Source of the DNA: Aquiflexum lacus | Lineage (GTDB): Bacteria > Bacteroidota > Bacteroidia > Cytophagales > Cyclobacteriaceae | NCBI RefSeq assembly: GCF_015476655.1 | Contig: NZ_JABFHF010000018.1 | Coordinates: 61,543-125,542 of the forward strand | Length of the DNA stretch: 64,000 nucleotides | Direction of reading: 5' to 3' | Part shown: positions 43,069-51,905 of the stretch, one piece after another | How the letters are laid out: every line of letters starts with the position of its first letter | Numbering within the stretch: the first letter of the stretch is position 1 | Made by a program: the position numbers and the translations under genes | The notes under the pieces: generated by a model | Seen by the model: only the letters and a program-made list of their open reading frames with translations | What the model was told of the DNA's origin: nothing | Database searches by the model: none

Positions 43069-44391
43069 TCAATCCTTAGTCCTTTTGAGGATAAATTCAC
43101 CTGCTCCTTGTTTTAGGGTCATTTCATCATTATCAGGATTGAATATCAGTGTAAGTCCAGCTTGGAAAAAACTGAAAATATGATCTCCTTCTGCATTTAA
43201 TGTGAAAGGAGGTTGTCCTGTGGCTTGCCCTACTAATGATTTGTTTTCTTTTGTAATGGTAATTTTTAAAGGGAAATTTGGGCTGCTGTATATTCCCAAA
43301 TAGCTGTCAAGTTCCTCGGATGTTAGAGAAATATTTTTGAATTCAGGTATTTCATAATCTTTTCCAAAATAAGCACTTAATGCCGCTATCGCCGCTTGAT
43401 TAGTGTCAATGACACTTCCGTTTACACACATGGCCATGCTGAAATTTTCCTCAGGAAAATACCCAAGCATTGATTTGAATTCATCTATCCCACCTGTATG
43501 TCCATAGGAGAACTTATCATAAAAAGGTATTCTGAACATACCTCTTCCAAAGTTATCTTTCATTTCCTGCATTTGTTCTAAGCTATTCGGTGAGATAATT
43601 TTCCCTTCGAATAGTCCTTCAATAAATTTTGTCAGGTCACCTGTTGTGGAGACAATAGCTCCTGCGCCCAAAGGAATACTCATATCTGTATCTGCTTCCT
43701 TTACCCATTCACCCGAGTACTTATAAGAAAAAGCTTCATTGTCCGCAGGGGAAGTTTTTATGCCGATATAGGTGTTATCTAATTTCAGTGGTTTAGTGAT
43801 GTACTTCGCTAACAAATTCGAATAATCAACCTCATAAATGTCTTCCAAAATCCAAGTCAATAACACATAATTGGAATTGCTATAATCGGCTTTACTGTCA
43901 GGATCAAAATCGCTTCCTCCATCAATGATGATACTATAGAGGCTTTTTCTTGATTTTGGTGTGGTATGCCAGGTCAAATAATCTGAATTTGAGGTGAAGC
44001 TATGAATTCCACTTCTATGGTTCATCAGATGACTGATGCTGATTAATTCAGAATTTTCCACCTCCGGAAAAAAGATGTCAATTTTTTGATCCAATTTTAT
44101 TTTCCCTTCCTCAATTGCCTTAAAAATAAGCGCAGCAGTAAACATTTTTGTGATGGATCCTACCCTAAACCGGCTATCGTTGCTTAAGGGTGTTTGGAGT
44201 TCTATGTCTGCAAAGCCAAAAGCCTTTTGATAAATGATTTTTCCATTATTGGCCATTGTGATGCTTCCCATCAACTTATCATTGGAGGCCAAAGTTTCAA
44301 AATAACTATCCAATTTTTCATGATCAAACTCTTGGGCTGAAACAGCCACAGTAAGGAAGCTTATTAAAATGATTGATAAAATCTTTTTCAT
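43069..44391 (-). CDS. Class C beta-lactamase-like serine hydrolase
   Basis: A 440-residue exported protein (signal peptide ending VAVSAQ). The Beta-lactamase (PF00144) motifs are complete: Ser79-Ile-Thr-Lys82 (VGSITKMF), Tyr170-Ser-Asn172 (DYSNSNYVLL) and His298-Thr-Gly300 (YGHTGGID). A C-terminal beta domain (about 345-440) follows, common in D-aminopeptidase/esterase-type members. The HTG motif, not KTG, also favours such a role over resistance. The ATG at 44391 is chosen because it begins a normal signal peptide; upstream frames do not encode one. Confidence 0.85.
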   Translation of the reverse strand: MKKILSIILISFLTVAVSAQEFDHEKLDSYFETLASNDKLMGSITMANNGKIIYQKAFGFADIELQTPLSNDSRFRVGSITKMFTAALIFKAIEEGKIKLDQKIDIFFPEVENSELISISHLMNHRSGIHSFTSNSDYLTWHTTPKSRKSLYSIIIDGGSDFDPDSKADYSNSNYVLLTWILEDIYEVDYSNLLAKYITKPLKLDNTYIGIKTSPADNEAFSYKYSGEWVKEADTDMSIPLGAGAIVSTTGDLTKFIEGLFEGKIISPNSLEQMQEMKDNFGRGMFRIPFYDKFSYGHTGGIDEFKSMLGYFPEENFSMAMCVNGSVIDTNQAAIAALSAYFGKDYEIPEFKNISLTSEELDSYLGIYSSPNFPLKITITKENKSLVGQATGQPPFTLNAEGDHIFSFFQAGLTLIFNPDNDEMTLKQGAGEFILKRTKD

Positions 44392-44659
44392 TTCTTGAGG
44401 GAAATATTTTGACAATAAAATTAAAGAAATTATTAAATGACAATTGAAATGCCAGAAAGATAAATATCTAATCCGACCAGCCAATTTTTCGGATAAAGCC
44501 TGTTAAAGATTTGCATTTCCTAATGAATGGGCTGATTCCTACTGACAATTTTTCCTTCTAATCGGTATATTTAAATTTAGATACCGATAATCTGCTTTCA
44601 TGCCAGTAGATGGCTACCTGTTTCTTGGTGGCTCATCAAAATTTAAATTATCAATCAAT
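44392..44659. other. Intergenic gap without a recognised gene
   Basis: A 268-bp AT-rich stretch between the serine hydrolase start and the hairpin at 44660. I see no frame with family similarity, no TAnnTTTG promoter for the hydrolase gene and no repeat. Confidence 0.5.
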
Positions 44660-44714
44660 AATTTTCCAGGGAGTGGCATTTCAAGTTTCTTGAAATGCCA
44701 CTCCCTGGAAAATT
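44660..44714 (-). terminator. Perfect 26-bp hairpin at the receptor gene end
   Basis: 44660-44685 and 44689-44714 are exactly complementary over 26 bp, with a 3-nt loop. The right arm enters the stop codon of the receptor gene (TAA at 44713-44715). In transcript direction, the hairpin is followed by AU-rich sequence without a long U-run. It may terminate or stabilise the mRNA end. Confidence 0.8.
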
Positions 44715-47145
44715 AATCTAGTCTGTTTCTTTCTTCTGTGCTACCACTTCTGTTGGAAACCCTGAAGCTTTCTCCTTGGGCAAATTTATATCTAATTGTA
44801 AACCTCAGCCCTTGGGTGTTTCTATATTGTTCAAACCTGGTATCAATGTTATCAAATTGAACAGCTGCGCGGATATATTGACTCCTGAATAAATCTGTGC
44901 CATTGAGGGTCAAGGTCATTTTTTCTTTCATGATGGATTTGGTCAGTCCTGCATCCACCCATGCAAAGCCTTTTATCGAAGCTTGTCCATATTGAGATGG
45001 GCCAATGTACATCCCCATTACTTCGGCCTTAAATCCTGCGGGCAAATTGATGGTATGCTGTGACCTCAAGGTCAAAGATGTCTGAGAAACATCAAGTAGG
45101 GCATCTCCGATCATTGATTTCCACTTGGAGTTGTTTACTTGGATCATGTTGCTGGTATTCCACCAAGGTGTAATTTCTACAGGGATCATCGCCCTGAAAT
45201 TCCAGTTTTGGGATTTGTCGAGGTTGGCGGTGTATGTAGTTGTGGTTCGGGATTCTTCATCCTGTGTGAAGATCTGCTGAAATACATCATTGGTCAAGGA
45301 ATAACCCAAAGTAAACTGATAGGAACCTTTGATGACATGGTTCATCTCCAGGTTATTTGCATATTGTGGTCTTAGATTGGGATTTCCTTGTTCGGTGGTA
45401 AGTGGATCAATATAATATACAAATGGATTCAGAAGCCTGTAATTTGGCCTAGCAATCCTTCTGTTGGCATTGTAAATGATCTGATAGTCTTTTGTCACTT
45501 GCTGCTGTACAAAGAAGCTTGGGAACAGGTCAATGTAATTTTGTTTGTCCACCCTGTCCAAGGTGATCGAGGTTCCGGTAATATCTGAATATTCTGTTCT
45601 CAATCCTGCTTGGAAACTTACTTTTTCGGAAAACTTGCTCTTATAAGTAGCATAGGCAGCCAGCACATTTTCTTCATAGATGAAATGGTTGCTATTAGGG
45701 TCCGGTGCAAAAGGTTCTTCTTCTACCGCCTTGCTAAGATCGAGTACATTGTCTGAATTTACCCAACTACCCTTCACTCCAGTTTCCAATACACGTCCTT
45801 TGCCAAAAGGCTTGGTGAAATCAGCCTTTGCAGTCAAAATGCTGTAATCCATTTCGTTCAAGGTCAGTATATAGTCCCTGCTAGATTGATCTTCCAGGTC
45901 ATTGATCCAATTGTTGTTGGTCAAAAGGGCAGTACTGTTTGAGCGCATTTTGGTATAATCCACATCAGTTGTGATTTTGGTTCCTAAAGAATCCAGGATG
46001 CCTACATAGTGGAAATTTCCAAATATTCTGTCATTTTTTGAGTCAGCATCATTCAGGGATCTGATAAAGATAAGGTCATCTGTTCCCGGATTGATGATCT
46101 CCGTCATGGATTTGCCTACATCTTCTCCCTTTCTTTGTGATGCTTGAAGACTTACTCCAACGCTATGGTTATCATTGATCTCATAATCTGACCCTCCTGT
46201 AAAAAAGAGGTTTTGGCTTTTCGTAGTGATCCTGCTGTTCTGATCAAAATTTGACACACCCTCATTGAGCTGAAAATTCCGGTTAATATTCAGGTCATTG
46301 TGGTAATTGAATTCACTATAATTGATGTTGGCCATGTTAGTCCACTTCCCCTTTTTTACATTTAGGCTAAGACCTGTATTGGGTGCAAATAGGCCATTAT
46401 ATAGTCCACCTAGTTGAACATTCCCAAACATTCCATCAATATTGTTTTTCTTTAACCTGATATTGATGACTCCTGCGGTGCCTTCTGCATCAAATCTAGA
46501 AGTAGGGTTGTTGATGATCTCTATGCTTTTGATATTTTCAGCTGGCATGGCTCTGAGGAAATTGACCAGATCATTGGCACTCATGTAGGTCTGACGGTCG
46601 TTAATCATGACAGTGACCCCTGATCTACCATTGAGGTTGATATTGTCATTTTCATCGAGGTATACGCCCGGAGACCTTGCGATGACATCCAAGGCAGTAT
46701 TGCCTTCTGCCATAACTGTGCCTTCCACATTGATGGTGGTTTTATCAGCTTCCACAATAATTTCCGGCCGGGTGGACCTTACCGTGACCTCATTTAAATT
46801 ACCGACTTCCTCTTGGATTGCCAGGATGCCAAAATCTTTGGAGAAGCCTGGTTTGATGTCAAATTCTTCCGATTTGAAGGTTTCAAATCCTATGGAGGAA
46901 ATCACCAATTGGACCTTGCCTGATCGGGAAGATTCAATCAGGAACAGTCCGCTTTCATCTGTTACTGATCCTGTCAACAATATTCCGTTTCCTGCTTCTA
47001 CCAATGCTACATTCACAAAGGGAAGAATTTCTCCTTTTTGGTCTTTGACCTGTCCGGTGATATGGGCCACTTCCTTAGCGGCAAGATTGCTCATTCCTAG
47101 AAAGAACAGGAATAGCATTGTAAAAATCTGGGTTGAAATTTTCAT
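44713..47145 (-). CDS. TonB-dependent receptor family protein (outer-membrane beta-barrel)
   Basis: An 810-residue outer-membrane receptor. I use the ATG at 47145 (signal peptide ending NLAA); the ATG at 47163 is an alternative. A CarboxypepD_reg-like domain at about 27-110 (ITGQVKDQKGEILPFVNVALV) is followed by a plug at about 130-235 (VIARSPGVYLDENDNINLNGRSG, NPTSRFDAEGTAGVINIRLK) and a beta-barrel of the OMP_b-brl_3 type ending in a TIRYKFAQGE-like strand plus a polar tail. No SusD-like partner is adjacent. The ligand cannot be inferred. A 26-bp perfect hairpin overlaps its stop codon. Confidence 0.9.
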   Translation of the reverse strand: MKISTQIFTMLFLFFLGMSNLAAKEVAHITGQVKDQKGEILPFVNVALVEAGNGILLTGSVTDESGLFLIESSRSGKVQLVISSIGFETFKSEEFDIKPGFSKDFGILAIQEEVGNLNEVTVRSTRPEIIVEADKTTINVEGTVMAEGNTALDVIARSPGVYLDENDNINLNGRSGVTVMINDRQTYMSANDLVNFLRAMPAENIKSIEIINNPTSRFDAEGTAGVINIRLKKNNIDGMFGNVQLGGLYNGLFAPNTGLSLNVKKGKWTNMANINYSEFNYHNDLNINRNFQLNEGVSNFDQNSRITTKSQNLFFTGGSDYEINDNHSVGVSLQASQRKGEDVGKSMTEIINPGTDDLIFIRSLNDADSKNDRIFGNFHYVGILDSLGTKITTDVDYTKMRSNSTALLTNNNWINDLEDQSSRDYILTLNEMDYSILTAKADFTKPFGKGRVLETGVKGSWVNSDNVLDLSKAVEEEPFAPDPNSNHFIYEENVLAAYATYKSKFSEKVSFQAGLRTEYSDITGTSITLDRVDKQNYIDLFPSFFVQQQVTKDYQIIYNANRRIARPNYRLLNPFVYYIDPLTTEQGNPNLRPQYANNLEMNHVIKGSYQFTLGYSLTNDVFQQIFTQDEESRTTTTYTANLDKSQNWNFRAMIPVEITPWWNTSNMIQVNNSKWKSMIGDALLDVSQTSLTLRSQHTINLPAGFKAEVMGMYIGPSQYGQASIKGFAWVDAGLTKSIMKEKMTLTLNGTDLFRSQYIRAAVQFDNIDTRFEQYRNTQGLRFTIRYKFAQGESFRVSNRSGSTEERNRLD

Positions 47146-47301
47146 AGTTGGTTTAGTTTTCATTGTACTGTACCACACCTATTGAAAATAAAATGCCAAT
47201 GCATAAAAATGTTTGTAAACAATTGAAAAACAGTTGTATATGTTTTTTATCCAAAAATGGACTGTTCCAAAATCGTACATAAAAACCGTTCGGTTGGGAT
47301 A

Positions 47302-47338
47302 CAAAAAAGCCTTGGAAGAAATTCTCCCAAGGCTTTTT
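47302..47338 (-). terminator. Terminator of the superoxide dismutase gene
   Basis: AAAAAAGCCTTGG pairs with CCAAGGCTTTTTT around an 11-nt loop, and a T-run follows on the minus strand. It lies 22 bp after the stop codon of the dismutase gene. Confidence 0.88.
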
Positions 47339-47359
47339 TATAATGATATTAAAAGGGAT

Positions 47360-47962
47360 TTATTTGGCAGCAGTATATCTTTTTGCCACCTCGTCCCAAT
47401 TGACTACATTCCAGAAAGCTGAAACATAATCAGGTCGTCTGTTTTGATAATTCAGGTAGTATGCATGTTCCCAAACATCCAAACCTAAAATTGGTGTTCC
47501 TTTTACTTCTGCAACATCCATCAAAGGATTGTCCTGATTTGGGGTGGAACTGACTACCAATTCACCATTGGCTACAGATAGCCATGCCCAACCGGAACCA
47601 AACCTAGTAGCTGCTGCTTTTCCAAATTCCTCCTTGAATGATTCCAAAGAGCCGAATTTCGCATTGATAGCTGCGGCAAGGTCACCACTTGGATTTCCAC
47701 CACCTGTAGGGGAAAGTACAGTCCAAAAAAGGCTGTGGTTAAAGTGTCCTCCACCATTGTTTCTTACAGCAGCATTCGAACCTGCTGATTTCATCAACTC
47801 CTCCAGGTTTTTGCCTTCCATGTCTGTACCTGCTATTGCATTGTTCAGATTGGTGACATAGCCATTGTGGTGTTTGCCATGATGGATTTCCATCGTTTTT
47901 GCATCAATATGCGGCTCAAGCGCATTAAAATCATAAGGTAATTTGGGAAGTTCAAAAGCCAT
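47360..47962 (-). CDS. sodA: Superoxide dismutase (Fe/Mn)
   Basis: A 200-residue cytoplasmic Fe/Mn superoxide dismutase. The metal ligands are recognisable: His27 in MEIHHGKHH, His76 in [10 protein letters not shown], and the Asp and His in [12 protein letters not shown]. It converts superoxide to hydrogen peroxide and oxygen. Length and all motifs are normal. I cannot decide between Fe and Mn from the sequence alone; sodB is an alternative name. It is a monocistronic gene with its own terminator. Confidence 0.97.
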   Translation of the reverse strand: MAFELPKLPYDFNALEPHIDAKTMEIHHGKHHNGYVTNLNNAIAGTDMEGKNLEELMKSAGSNAAVRNNGGGHFNHSLFWTVLSPTGGGNPSGDLAAAINAKFGSLESFKEEFGKAAATRFGSGWAWLSVANGELVVSSTPNQDNPLMDVAEVKGTPILGLDVWEHAYYLNYQNRRPDYVSAFWNVVNWDEVAKRYTAAK

Positions 47963-48065
47963 TTTAATAAAGTTTTATGGTTAAACATTAAATAATTTCT
48001 CTGTGATTGTCACGTTTAAGCAACCACCAAACTGGAAAAATGGTTCTAAAATCTTCAAAAAGGAT

Positions 48066-48509
48066 TCAGTTTCTTAATTTTTTGAAAAATTCATCAAGCA
48101 ATTGCTTGGATTCTTCTGCCAATAGACCCGATTGAACTTTTGTTTTGGGATGGAGCAGGTTATCGCTTAACCTTGAAAATCCTCTTTTTGGATCATTGGC
48201 TGCATAGTGGATTTCTCCCAATTGGGCCCAAAAGCAGGCACCTGCACACATTGCACAAGGTTCTAGCGTCACATACATTTTACACTCGGTGAGGTATTTT
48301 GCACCTAAGGCATTTTCGGCAGAGGTGATTGCCAGAATTTCAGCGTGAGCGGTTACATCAGTCAGCTTTTCGGTTTGGTTGTAGGCACGGGCGATGATTT
48401 TGTTCCTACAGACAATAATGGCCCCTACAGGAATCTCACCTTCTTCAAAGGCTATTTTGGCCATTTTCATGGCCTCATTCATAAAGTATTTGTCCGAGTA
48501 TAAATCCAT
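48066..48509 (-). CDS. tadA: Nucleoside deaminase, TadA-like
   Basis: A 147-residue zinc deaminase. The zinc and catalytic residues are His55 and Glu57 (TAHAEIL) and Cys85/Cys88 (EPCAMCAGA). The remaining sequence (GEIPVGAIIV, NDPKRGFSRLSDNLLHP, FFKKLRN) fits the tRNA-specific adenosine deaminase TadA, which converts A34 of tRNA-Arg to inosine. A guanine deaminase is a less likely alternative. It is co-directional with the PiT-like gene upstream but separated by a terminator. Confidence 0.9.
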   Translation of the reverse strand: MDLYSDKYFMNEAMKMAKIAFEEGEIPVGAIIVCRNKIIARAYNQTEKLTDVTAHAEILAITSAENALGAKYLTECKMYVTLEPCAMCAGACFWAQLGEIHYAANDPKRGFSRLSDNLLHPKTKVQSGLLAEESKQLLDEFFKKLRN

Positions 48510-48532
48510 CTTACAAAATAAGCATCCGAAAA

Positions 48533-48570
48533 TAAAAAGGCGCAGTCTTTTTCAAAAAACTACGCCTTTA
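48533..48570 (-). terminator. Terminator of the PiT-like gene
   Basis: The pair AAAGGCGCAGT / ACTACGCCTTT (one mismatch) forms a hairpin, followed on the minus strand by a T-rich run. It lies between the PiT-like gene and the deaminase gene. Confidence 0.75.
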
Positions 48571-48587
48571 TAAAGGTTCGCGATCAA

Positions 48588-49718
48588 TTATCTAAATAGG
48601 TCAAATACTTCCTCTCTAACGCCGTCATTGATTATTAAAGCCAAAATCAGGGATACCAAAAGTCCGATTGTTGCCTTTAACAAATCTTTTCTGGCAAGGT
48701 AAAAGGCCCGGAATAGACGTGCTTTTCTTTTTTCTAGTTTTTTGGATTTTGCCAATGCTATAGCCAATTCCCTACCTCCAAGCAAACCGATAAAAACCCA
48801 AGTTGTACTCATTGGTACATTATTGAGCATTTTAAAATAGAATAGAATAATCGCATAAACAAAATCTACTAAAGTAGCAGCCCTGACATCCGTAACACGG
48901 GTTTTTTCATTGACAATTCCCTGTATCCTATCCCCTTTCATGTAAAACAAAAATCCCAATCCCAGAAAGACAAATCCCGTATAGCCCAAAAACTCCCAAA
49001 CATTCAATTGTCTAGGTAAGAAGACCGCAATGTTTGCAGCGTCCTGCATAATCCAAACAGCCCATAAAGTACCTGAGGTAATCCATTGCAATAAATACCA
49101 ATAAGGTTTGGCTTCACCCTTTAAATAGGTCTCTACAAATTTTTCAAGAATGAACCAAACAATAATAGCAATGACGAAGGCCAGAAGATAACCCAAAAAT
49201 GATTTTTGCATCACATCCACAATTGTTCCCGCTTTGTAAGTGAATACATTTAATAGCAGGAACGTGGTGGAAACAGGCATCCGCATCCTGGTCATTACCA
49301 AGAGCACAATAGGGGCAGCAAGTTGTAAGAAAACAAAGTTTTCGGGAGCACGATCCAATCCAGGAACTTGTAATCGCTGATAGGTGACATCCCCATTATA
49401 AGTAAACCAACTGTATGTTACAGTTCCAACAAAAATCAACCCCATAAAGAGCCATAGCCAGTACCACTTTCTTGTCTGATTGGATGCTATGAAAGTTCCT
49501 ATGGTCTGAATACTGTCATTGGCAATAGCTGAATAAGCAGCAAGAAAAAAACCAAACCACATTGCCAAATAAGTATAAGGTGTGATTACTCCGGCAATCG
49601 AAATAAGGATACAGACAACCAATAAAAATGATTTTTCCTTTTTTGTAAAATCAAAAAGTGAATAGGCCGCTTTGGAAAGAGCGTCCTGATTGATGTTTTG
49701 GTCTTTAAGTTTGGCCAT
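48588..49718 (-). CDS. PiT-like inorganic phosphate transporter homologue
   Basis: A 376-residue polytopic protein with about ten membrane segments. Two internal motifs resemble the duplicated signature of the PiT/PHO4 family: ANDSIQTIGTFIASN near residue 65 (compare GANDxxNxxGT) and VPMSTTWVFIGLLGG near residue 310 (compare PVSTTHxxxGxxxG). The protein is therefore probably a cation/phosphate symporter or a diverged relative. It is divergent from a Na/Pi cotransporter gene at 50053. A -7-like element (TAAATTTG, minus strand) lies 35 bp upstream of the ATG. Confidence 0.72.
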   Translation of the reverse strand: MAKLKDQNINQDALSKAAYSLFDFTKKEKSFLLVVCILISIAGVITPYTYLAMWFGFFLAAYSAIANDSIQTIGTFIASNQTRKWYWLWLFMGLIFVGTVTYSWFTYNGDVTYQRLQVPGLDRAPENFVFLQLAAPIVLLVMTRMRMPVSTTFLLLNVFTYKAGTIVDVMQKSFLGYLLAFVIAIIVWFILEKFVETYLKGEAKPYWYLLQWITSGTLWAVWIMQDAANIAVFLPRQLNVWEFLGYTGFVFLGLGFLFYMKGDRIQGIVNEKTRVTDVRAATLVDFVYAIILFYFKMLNNVPMSTTWVFIGLLGGRELAIALAKSKKLEKRKARLFRAFYLARKDLLKATIGLLVSLILALIINDGVREEVFDLFR

Positions 49719-49752
49719 AAATGGGTGTGTGGAAGAAATTTAAATTCCGGTG

Positions 49753-49760
49753 CAAATTTA
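49753..49760 (-). promoter_or_regulatory. Putative -7 element of the PiT-like gene
   Basis: The minus strand reads TAAATTTG, matching TAnnTTTG. The remainder of the gap up to 50022 is AT-rich and I see no conserved gene in it. Confidence 0.45.
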
Positions 49761-50022
49761 AAGAAGATTATTTGGCTTGTATATTAAGAAATTGTTAAGC
49801 CCAGGTATTCTCATTATTTTTATCCAACAGCTGATTTTAAAACATAAAGTTGATATTAATACAATTTTCATAGCCAAAAAAGAATCTGGGCAAATATTTA
49901 AGTTTCCAACAATGATTATGGCATTTCTAGATCTTTATATTAATATTAACAAAAGTTTCATATCAAAACCGCTCTTATTAAATGGGTTTACAGTTACTTT
50001 GCATTTGTTTTAACAGGAATCT

Positions 50023-50047
50023 AACCCCTTTGCGCAAGGGGTTTTTG
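50023..50047 (+). promoter_or_regulatory. Terminator-like hairpin in the leader of the Na/Pi gene
   Basis: AACCCCTT pairs exactly with AAGGGGTT around TGCGC and is followed by TTTG. It ends about 6 bp before the ATG at 50053. A hairpin plus T-run at this position could act as an attenuator or could hide the start codon. It may instead end an unannotated leader RNA. Confidence 0.6.
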
Positions 50048-50052
50048 TATAA

Positions 50053-51276
50053 ATGACCGAACTGAAAAAATTCCTTTTACAGCCAAACAATGTTCTGACC
50101 TTTGTTCAGATGCTGATTGCATTTGTTCTGTTCATGTTTTCCATTGATTTGCTTACCATGTCAATGGTCCGAATGAATAATCAACTGGCAGAGGAATTGT
50201 TTCAGGCTACCAATAATCCTTTCGTAGGCTTATTTGTTGGGCTGTTGATGACTGCCTTAATTCAAAGCAGTTCTACCGTTACAGCGATGATAGTTGCCGT
50301 AGTGGCTTCGGGCAATCTTAGTTTGATTCAGGCAGTTCCCTTGGTAATGGGTGCCAATATAGGTACTACCATTACGAGTACCTTGGTGGCCTTTTCATTT
50401 ATTTTGAAAAAAGGGGAGTTCCGCAAAGCACTTTCAGCAGGGGTATTGCACGATATTTTTAATATCCTTACAGTAATTTTATTATTGCCTTTGGAAATCT
50501 ATTTTGGTTTTTTGAGTAAATCAGCCATTTTTCTGACTACTTCCTTTTTTGACCAAAATAAGAATTATGATATTGAGTATACTTACAATATCCTTTTTAC
50601 AAGACCCTTGACCAATTGGGTGGTTGATTTTATCAATAGTCCCATAGTTACTTTGATATTAGCTGTAATTTTGGTTTTTGTTTCTATTAAATACTTGTCG
50701 GTCACCGTCTTCCAAACTTTTGTCTCCAAAAACTACAACAATCTCAGTAAACATATTTTCAAACATCCGTATATAGCATTTTTGTATGGGATGTTTTTTA
50801 CTGCCGCTGTGCAGTCAAGTACAGTTACCACATCGTTGATAGTGCCGGCGGTAGCAAATAGGAAAGTTTCTTTGGTCAAAGTATTTCCTTTCATCATAGG
50901 TGCCAATATCGGGACCACAATCACCGCTGCGATTGCAGCCATTTACAAAACAGAAGCAGCCATCAGTATAGCGATTGTCCACTTCTTGTTCAATTTATTA
51001 GGAGCACTGATTTTTATGCCCTATTCCGGTATAAGAAATATTCCGGTAAAAATTGCCACTTACCTTGGCAAAGAATCGGTCAGATCCAGAATTGTGGGTT
51101 TTGCTTATATTCTATTGACATTTTTTCTGGTTCCATTCCTGTTGATCTATTTCAATAAAAAAGACAGTTCCCCCCACACGGATACCGATACTTCCAGATC
51201 ACCAAAAACGGAGATAATTAGTCATAATTCCGCTAAAAATTATGAATCAGTTTTTCTGGAATCTTTTACGATCTGA
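50053..51276 (+). CDS. Na/Pi cotransporter family protein
   Basis: A 407-residue membrane protein with the internal duplication of the NptA/SLC34 family. The first copy of the QSS motif is ALIQSSSTVTAMIVAVV and the second is AAVQSSTVTTSLIVPAV, each followed by GANIGTT. It would import phosphate with sodium at the cytoplasmic membrane. No PhoU domain is present; the C-terminus is a short polar tail. Its last 37 bp overlap the 3' end of the convergent deoC gene. It is divergent from a PiT-like transporter, so two phosphate carriers share one upstream region. Confidence 0.9.
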   Translation: MTELKKFLLQPNNVLTFVQMLIAFVLFMFSIDLLTMSMVRMNNQLAEELFQATNNPFVGLFVGLLMTALIQSSSTVTAMIVAVVASGNLSLIQAVPLVMGANIGTTITSTLVAFSFILKKGEFRKALSAGVLHDIFNILTVILLLPLEIYFGFLSKSAIFLTTSFFDQNKNYDIEYTYNILFTRPLTNWVVDFINSPIVTLILAVILVFVSIKYLSVTVFQTFVSKNYNNLSKHIFKHPYIAFLYGMFFTAAVQSSTVTTSLIVPAVANRKVSLVKVFPFIIGANIGTTITAAIAAIYKTEAAISIAIVHFLFNLLGALIFMPYSGIRNIPVKIATYLGKESVRSRIVGFAYILLTFFLVPFLLIYFNKKDSSPHTDTDTSRSPKTEIISHNSAKNYESVFLESFTI

Positions 51277-51905
51277 ACTCCTGAGCTTGTCCCCAGCCTA
51301 TCTGCACCGGCTTTGATGAGGCTTACTGCCTGCTCCAAAGATTTGATTCCACCGCTTGCCTTGATTCCAACATTGCTGGGAAGGTGTTCACGCATAAGAG
51401 AAATATGTTCAACTTTTGCCCCTTCAGGAGCAAAACCAGTGGAGGTTTTTACATAATCCACTCCTGCATCGGCACAGATTTCACAGGCTTTGATGATTTC
51501 TTCCCTGTCTAGGTATGCCGTTTCTATGATGACCTTGAGTATTTTTTCTTGGTCATGACACAATTGAGACATTCTGGCCAATTCGATCTTCGGCCAGTTC
51601 ATGCCGGCTCTGAAAGCAGTAATGGACCAGACAACGTCAATTTCATCTGCACCGTTTTTCATCAACTGCTCCGCTTCGAAAAGTTTGGTCTCTGTCAAAT
51701 TATAACCCAAAGGGAAACCTGCCACACTGACCAATTGAATGTCAGAATCACCGATTTCTCTTTTCGCCTTTTTAACCCAAAAAGGAGGTACACATATTCC
51801 TATAAAACCGTAATTCTTAGCATCCTTTACTAGATTTTCTATATCCAAATCAGTGGTTTGAACTTTCAGGACCGTCTGTTCTATATATCTTTCAATATTC
51901 TTCAT
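51240..51905 (-). CDS. deoC: Deoxyribose-phosphate aldolase
   Basis: A 221-residue TIM-barrel aldolase that splits 2-deoxyribose 5-phosphate into acetaldehyde and glyceraldehyde 3-phosphate, in deoxynucleoside salvage. The Schiff-base Lys153 is in DYVKTSTGF, with Lys182 in GIKASGGI and Asp90 in DEIDVV as the proton relay. The ATG at 51905 is preferred; two nearby upstream starts exist. It overlaps the saccharopine-type dehydrogenase stop by 14 bp, so the two are one transcript. Its 3' end overlaps the convergent Na/Pi gene by 37 bp. Confidence 0.95.
   Translation of the reverse strand: MKNIERYIEQTVLKVQTTDLDIENLVKDAKNYGFIGICVPPFWVKKAKREIGDSDIQLVSVAGFPLGYNLTETKLFEAEQLMKNGADEIDVVWSITAFRAGMNWPKIELARMSQLCHDQEKILKVIIETAYLDREEIIKACEICADAGVDYVKTSTGFAPEGAKVEHISLMREHLPSNVGIKASGGIKSLEQAVSLIKAGADRLGTSSGVQIVKDSRKTDS

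Noticed and set aside
43069..44391. AmpC-type resistance enzyme
   Set aside because: It has HTG in place of KTG and an extra C-terminal domain, as in esterases and D-peptidases of the family.
49777..50013. An open frame of 78 codons upstream of the Na/Pi gene
   Set aside because: Composition is that of AT-rich noncoding DNA, no family resemblance, and it lies in the leader region with a terminator-like hairpin.
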